Positions 59,281 to 64,000 of a stretch of DNA of 64,000 nt are shown piece by piece. Where the stretch lies: positions 434,001 to 498,000 of the forward strand of contig VTFK01000042.1 in the NCBI GenBank assembly GCA_009617715.1. The letters run 5' to 3'. This stretch comes from Plectrocnemia conspersa. Taxonomy: Eukaryota; Arthropoda; Insecta; Trichoptera; Polycentropodidae. Below the pieces are notes generated by a model. The model saw only the letters and a list, made by a program, of their open reading frames with translations. It ran no database searches and was not told the DNA's origin. The stretch's first letter is position 1. Each line of letters starts with the position of its first letter. The position numbers and the translations under genes are program-made.

Positions 59281-60430
59281 TCATAACGTTATGGATATAA
59301 TAACATGCTAGACCCCCCTACTTTTACTTCATAATCGATGGCAAATTGTTTTTTCACGATGAAACATAACTTTTACTGTCGCATTATCGTCGTAAAGATG
59401 ACCGTTAACAGTTTCGTTTACGACGTTATGACCGATTCAAACGACAAGATTGCTGTCGACATTTTGCGTTTTTACCTCTGAATTTATCATCATTATATTA
59501 TCATGATTTCCGAGTGAATTTGTCACTGGAAAAAGTTATTTCGATCGTTATTACAGTCCTGGTTTTAATTAGTCACGCGAGAGACGCAGTCGGTTAACCG
59601 CTAAATTATTAGGTCAGCTTTTTTTCACCTGTATATATGTATGCGTTTTTCTGACGCTGATAAGAAAATGAATAATACGTGGTTTTAAAAATATGCACGA
59701 TGAAGAATTTATTCTGAGTTAAATTATACAAGATACTTTATTCAATTAATTCAATTAATACCGTAATTATTTTTCGTAATTACGGTTCGTTAAATTATTT
59801 GAGTAAATAAAAAATATAAAAATAATAGAAAATACCTAACGAATAAGGGCGTGAGGGGTGAGTTGCGTAATTTGTCGCCGTTTTTAGTGTGACTTTAAAT
59901 TTTGGGAAACCACAGCAATCAAAGAAGACGACGTCGGTCTGGCGGCGTCAAGCCTTTTCCTAAAAGAAGAGCCTCAGATTTATTGTAGGTCTTTTAATTG
60001 ATGCCCGCGGATCAACGTCGGTTCGCTGGGGGAGAGAAATAGAGGCTCGCTCTCTACAATTTCCACTTCTTATTTATTGCCTTCGCCAAAGGTCGTAAAA
60101 GCGAAAAGATTTACTATTTTCGACCGCCGCCTCATCATTGTCCGATAATGTTATGCGACCATGATTAATGGCTTTTATGGGATTGTTTCCTAACGGCTGG
60201 ATGAAATCATCACTGTGTCCACTCGACCTGATGACGTTCTCGATGGCCACTTGGGATGTGTGGAAAATAAAAAACGAAAACATTCACAAATTGATGGTGG
60301 AATGGCTGAGATGAAAGCATCGACAAATCCTTAATGAGCACTCGAGTGCGTGTTTTATGGACCTTGTTGTGTGCGGCGTTTTAATTCTAGGGGGCCATGA
60401 GGGACATGCTCTTAATTAGATGTATGTATG
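59281..60430. promoter_or_regulatory. Large GC-richer island with Runt-, TCF- and homeodomain-like sites
   Basis: AACCACA (59908-59914, Runt-like) and AATCAAAG (59917-59924, TCF-like) lie almost adjacent. TTTATGG occurs at 60174-60180 and 60354-60360. TAAT-core sites (tgattaatgg, ttaattaga) recur. A short inverted repeat accgtaatta/taattacggt spans 59760-59786. The minus-strand 69-codon frame at 60074-60283 has no domain. This is one of the best enhancer-like stretches in the window, but conservation and binding are untested. Confidence 0.35.
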
Positions 60431-60767
60431 AGCAGAGAAGTAGTTTCACACGATTGTATGACTATTTATTGCCATCGATGTTTGTTGTCTAGCACTTGAA
60501 TACTTATGCGATTGAGTGGTGGTTTAATATTTTATTCTACTTGATCTACATTCAATGATGTTTGATTTATGATATATGAGTAACCATTAAATAGAAATCA
60601 TGTAATAATGCAACATTTACAAAAAAGTAAAAAAAAATAAGTTCGCAGCGTTTTAAAATCCGGATGTATAATTTGGAATACCTGAAAACACAAATACTTC
60701 CTATTAATCGAAAAAGTTTTTGAGATACATTAATAAGAGAATATTTGGTTATTATTCATTCTTGTAT
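60431..60767. other. AT-rich spacer
   Basis: No feature was recognised before the terminal repeat. Confidence 0.5.
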
Positions 60768-60838
60768 GACAAATTGAAAATTCGTTATACTGGGAATTTC
60801 GTTATTTCGGTATTCGTTACAAAGAGATTTCACTGTAT
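60768..60838. repeat. Tigger/pogo-like terminal repeat, copy 2
   Basis: Matches 2432-2503 in the same orientation (gacaaattgaaaattcg, gtattcgttaca, agagatttcactgta). The end ...TTTCACTG followed by TA fits a Tigger/pogo terminus with TA duplication. No transposase adjoins it. Confidence 0.4.
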
Positions 60839-62230
60839 AGCTTTTTTCAATTGCAATTAATATTGTTATGTATTATATTTTTTGTTTGTATATAATTTAA
60901 TATAATTGTTTTTGTTTTTATATTTTAAATGCATTGCCGTTATAAATTTTAAAATAAAAAATAAAATTCTCTCGTTGTTTAGGCAAAGTGATTTTTAGCT
61001 ACTAAGACGAAAAATGACGCCCTTAAAGTTATAAAAATGGAGGCTCCTTTGTTTTGAGGGTATTATTATTCAGCATTCCATATAATTCGGACCGTCAGAA
61101 CACTGATAATATCAATATTCACCAGATTAGCAACTAGTTTGTAGAGATAACAACTATTTTGTTATGGCAATCAATTTTTGAAAGCTGTATTTACCAAGAA
61201 GTAAATTTAAAAATCACAAACTCTCCTCGAAACCCTTCGTGATAAATTTTGAACTACGAAGCTTACAAGAATTGGCAAAATTATTGAAACCTTTAAAACC
61301 ACAGGACCCAAAATAACACCAAAAAATTGGTTGCAGCTGTGATATTTATCGATAAATTTAATCAATTAATAATGCGAAGGAGCTTGGTGTGTTTCATAAT
61401 ATATTAATAATGTGTAGTCGAACACTTGGTCTAAATTGCGACAAAAAAAAGTCGAAAAAATCTATAAATTAGAAATCTTTTTTGATACATTAGCAGTGTC
61501 AGCAAATAGTCCTCACTAGAAAGTCGGAAATACTCTCACCTTAATCTTTTTCCGATTTACTAAAATATTTGGGAAATATTGAAAGCTATGAAAAACTAAA
61601 GAGGCTTTTAACAAGAATACCTCAAAACCTCCCCGAAATCTTTACGATTTGAACTGGAAAGACGAGAAGTGTCGCTAAGGCTTTTAATTAAAGAAGTTTT
61701 CTTATCCCATATTTTTATCATGTAATTAGAGATATTTTTTATTTATAATCTTTTCTATGGAATCGTTTAACTATAAATATATTATGTAATACATTAATAA
61801 TTATCTCATACAAAATTATTGCACGAAATAAATTACATTACAATATAACATAAATGTAAAGGTAGCAAATAATTAACATCAAATGTTGTTTTAGAAATTT
61901 ACCAATATTATTCTCAGGTATATCTAAAAACGTCAATAATATTTTCAGCAGATCCTAAGTATTTCAAATTAAATTAAAACTTTATAGTACTATATTGATT
62001 TTAGGTATTAGCAATAAATTGCATTTTTGAACAAGTTATATTACGTTCCTGTACTCTTAATGATGTGAAATAATATTTTATTCGTAAAAAAACACCAGTA
62101 AGATGTTTACTTAATTTATTTATTGGCGCCACATGTTTTTACACGTTTTCATAATTTACATAAATTATATCATTCTAAATAAGAATCATAATCTAATTTA
62201 AAAACATGACATCTAATATAAAGCAATAAA
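60839..62230. other. AT-rich stretch
   Basis: AT-rich. 61060-61330 has slightly mixed composition but only fragmented, unconvincing translations. No feature was recognised. Confidence 0.45.
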
Positions 62231-62690
62231 AAGTTTCCACCCGTCACCTTGGCCGAACAATTAAGTCGCAATGGCTTAGCTGGCGCCTCACATTGCAAAA
62301 AAACGGAGACATCATCATCTCGAGGGAATGACGCAACCACACTGTGTACAAGGTGAGATTAAAAACTTGCCACGAAGACTAGAAAGAGAAGGAAGGCGAG
62401 ACTCTGAGATATTTTTATTGGGCGGCATTAACCCTCCGTTTAACCCGCCCACAAACAGAGCGAAATAATAAAATAAAAAAACTTTGATCTCGCTCTACGG
62501 CACTGGAACGGCATAGCTTTGTCTCTTTCGCTCGGTTACGTGTCGTTAATCAACGTGAATCAACCTTTATGCGCTGTAATGAAAAGGTATGCGACGTGAA
62601 GCACATGTGCCAAACGCTCTCGACGTTTTTACATTGTGACCCAAATGGGTTATATGAGATCGAGTGGTGGTAATATGAATAAATGGTAAT
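62231..62690. promoter_or_regulatory. GC-richer island
   Basis: Contains ggccgaacaattaagtcgc, gacgcaaccacactg (Runt-like AACCACA), gggcggcattaaccctccg and gttaatcaacgtgaatcaacc. No gene. Enhancer-like by composition and motifs only. Confidence 0.3.
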
Positions 62691-63190
62691 GTGATTTTTA
62701 AAATTTGTGTGGATATATCATACATAAATGAGAGTAGTTTTAAAACATAAGACTACATTTTATAAAGCATCATTATACCAATGTTTTTACGCACATACCA
62801 AACTGTCCATATTTTTAATGACTCACCAAATAAGTAGTAGATTAGATGAAAACGAGTTGGTCGTTGATGCACGCTACCTAATCAAAATTAGCCTCCAAAC
62901 GACTCTGAGTCAGATCGACAATAATAATTTAAATTGAAGCTATCTAGGTACCCAGTGCTCAATTCCACGACATAAAGCGACCCTGTTGACCTAATAAAAA
63001 ACTGAAAAGCGTCAACAACAAACCGAGCGTTAGGTAACTAGCGTTTTGTCATATTTTTAATTTAGATTGAAATATTTGAGCGAATGCTCCCACGCACCAC
63101 GCTTTCTAGGGTCACCGAGCCGACTTATGAATTGAATGCGATCAGTGACGTCCATGGACTAATAAAATATTAGACATACACATGCAACCT
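62691..63190. other. Mixed spacer
   Basis: The 69-codon frame at 62728-62937 has no recognised domain. 63080-63160 is slightly GC-richer (tctagggtcaccgagccgac). Nothing was assigned. Confidence 0.35.
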
Positions 63191-63362
63191 TTCATTTACT
63201 TTTGATGATACAAAATGTGTTAATAATAACAATAAATAAAGATGTGCATAGATTTAATATTATAAATCGTTCATTAAGATATTAATTATAATATTAAAGT
63301 ATTTTTTTATATTATGTTTTACATGTATGTTTTGATTAAATTTATTTAATGTATTACCAATT

Positions 63363-63398
63363 ACTTATATTAGCTAAATAAATTATTAAAAAAAAACA
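63363..63398 (+). mobile_element. Possible detached LINE tail
   Basis: acttatattagctaaataaattattaaaa resembles the 3' end of the LINE at 15958-17221 (ttaagctaaataaattaat), followed by an A-run. Too short to be certain. Confidence 0.25.
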
Positions 63399-63516
63399 AT
63401 TTAAAAGTGTGCTGGGTTTGGATAGATTTACGTTATTTCAGCTACAGTATTAATTTTTGTACTATAACTTATATAAAATTAGAATTTAAATCGTCGCTTT
63501 TATTTTTCAAGATTTT

Positions 63517-63862
63517 TTCAAAATTTGACAAATTATAATTTTTTTAAAAATTTGACAAATTATAATTTTTTTAAAAATTTGACAAATTATAATTTTTTTA
63601 AAAATTTGACAAATTATAATTTTTTTAAAAATTTGACAAATTATAATTTTTTTAAAAATTTGACAAATTATAATTTTTTTAAAAATTTGCAAATTACACT
63701 TTTTTTTTTAAATTTGACAAATTATTATTTTTATAAAAAATTGACAAATTATAATTTTTTTAAAAATTTGACAAATTATAATTTTTTTTTTAAAATTTGA
63801 CAAATTATAATTTTTATAAAAATTTGACATATAATTTTTTTTTAAATTTGACAAATTATAAT
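63517..63862. repeat. 27-bp minisatellite, about 13 units
   Basis: The unit ttgacaaattataattttttt plus aaaaat repeats about 13 times. The first seven units are nearly identical and exactly 27 bases apart. Later ones vary in T-run length and carry substitutions. Because 27 is a multiple of three and the unit lacks stops in two frames, it produces spurious nine-residue repeat proteins on both strands. Confidence 0.95.
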
Positions 63863-64000
63863 TAAAAAAAAAATACATTTATATGAATTTTACGTATTTT
63901 AAATATTTTTTGCTTAATTTTAGGCACTAGGTTAGTATTTTCATTTTAAACGTAGAAAAAAAAATTGTTTGTGTAACAAATTGCTATTAAAAAACGCTAT
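63863..64000. other. AT-rich end of window
   Basis: Nothing was recognised. Confidence 0.5.

Noticed and set aside
61060..61330. LINE-like fragments
   Set aside because: Faint resemblance to the scrap near 57800 did not hold up; no conserved RT block.
63507..63800. Repeat proteins on both strands
   Set aside because: They are artefacts of the 27-bp minisatellite, whose period is a multiple of three.
1..64000. CRISPR arrays, operons, riboswitches, prophage or bacterial promoters
   Set aside because: The window is eukaryotic in character; the only regular array is the 27-bp minisatellite, which lacks spacer structure.

Overview
The window is animal nuclear DNA, most likely from an insect. 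It is very A+T-rich (roughly 70-75% by eye). It has no bacterial gene organisation and no long intact gene. What can be recognised is arthropod-type transposon debris: mariner, hAT and Tigger-like DNA elements, jockey/CR1-type and RTE-type LINEs, and tRNA-derived SINE-like pieces. The LINE tail ending in AATA repeats and the mariner/RTE mix would suit a moth or butterfly, but the sequence does not prove the order. All base-composition and motif statements come from reading, not computation.

Layout. 1-10 kb: a GC-richer island at 271-640, a tRNA-like sequence (1551-1625), a Tigger-type terminal repeat (2432-2501), a GC-rich patch with two splice-donor-like sites (2881-3126), a mariner relic (3480-3845) abutting a dispersed repeat called A here (3848-4110), then AT-rich DNA, a second tRNA-like sequence (7991-8070) and GC-richer stretches to 10 kb. 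10-26 kb: AT-rich DNA with islands near 11, 13.8, 18, 20, 23 and 25 kb, the best-preserved element (a jockey/CR1-type LINE, 15958-17221), the first copy of dispersed repeat B (20520-20960) and a second mariner relic (25975-26380). 27-35 kb: islands, a detached LINE tail (31411-31470), the most GC-rich regulatory-looking island (31660-32260), repeat B copy 2, an RTE relic (32925-33400), a CTCF-like site with a hairpin, and repeat B copy 3 in inverted orientation. 35-51 kb: a very GC-rich islet, a candidate 21-nt microexon on the minus strand (37422-37442), more islands and a LINE relic (45310-45515). 51-64 kb: a decayed hAT transposase, a perfect 29-bp inverted repeat, a TG-rich microsatellite, repeat A copy 2, a LINE scrap, a 59-codon ORF, large islands near 60 and 62.5 kb, a second Tigger-type end and a 27-bp minisatellite.

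Interpretation. The window reads as a large intron or intergenic region. GC-richer islands of 200-900 bp recur every few kilobases, separated by AT-rich DNA. Many carry motifs resembling homeodomain, forkhead, E-box, Runt, TCF, nuclear-receptor and CTCF sites. This would fit a developmental regulatory landscape, but that is an inference from composition and short motifs. The microexon has a strong acceptor, a strong donor and a frame-preserving length. If real, it places part of the window inside introns of a minus-strand gene that I cannot identify. I found no convincing new biological system.
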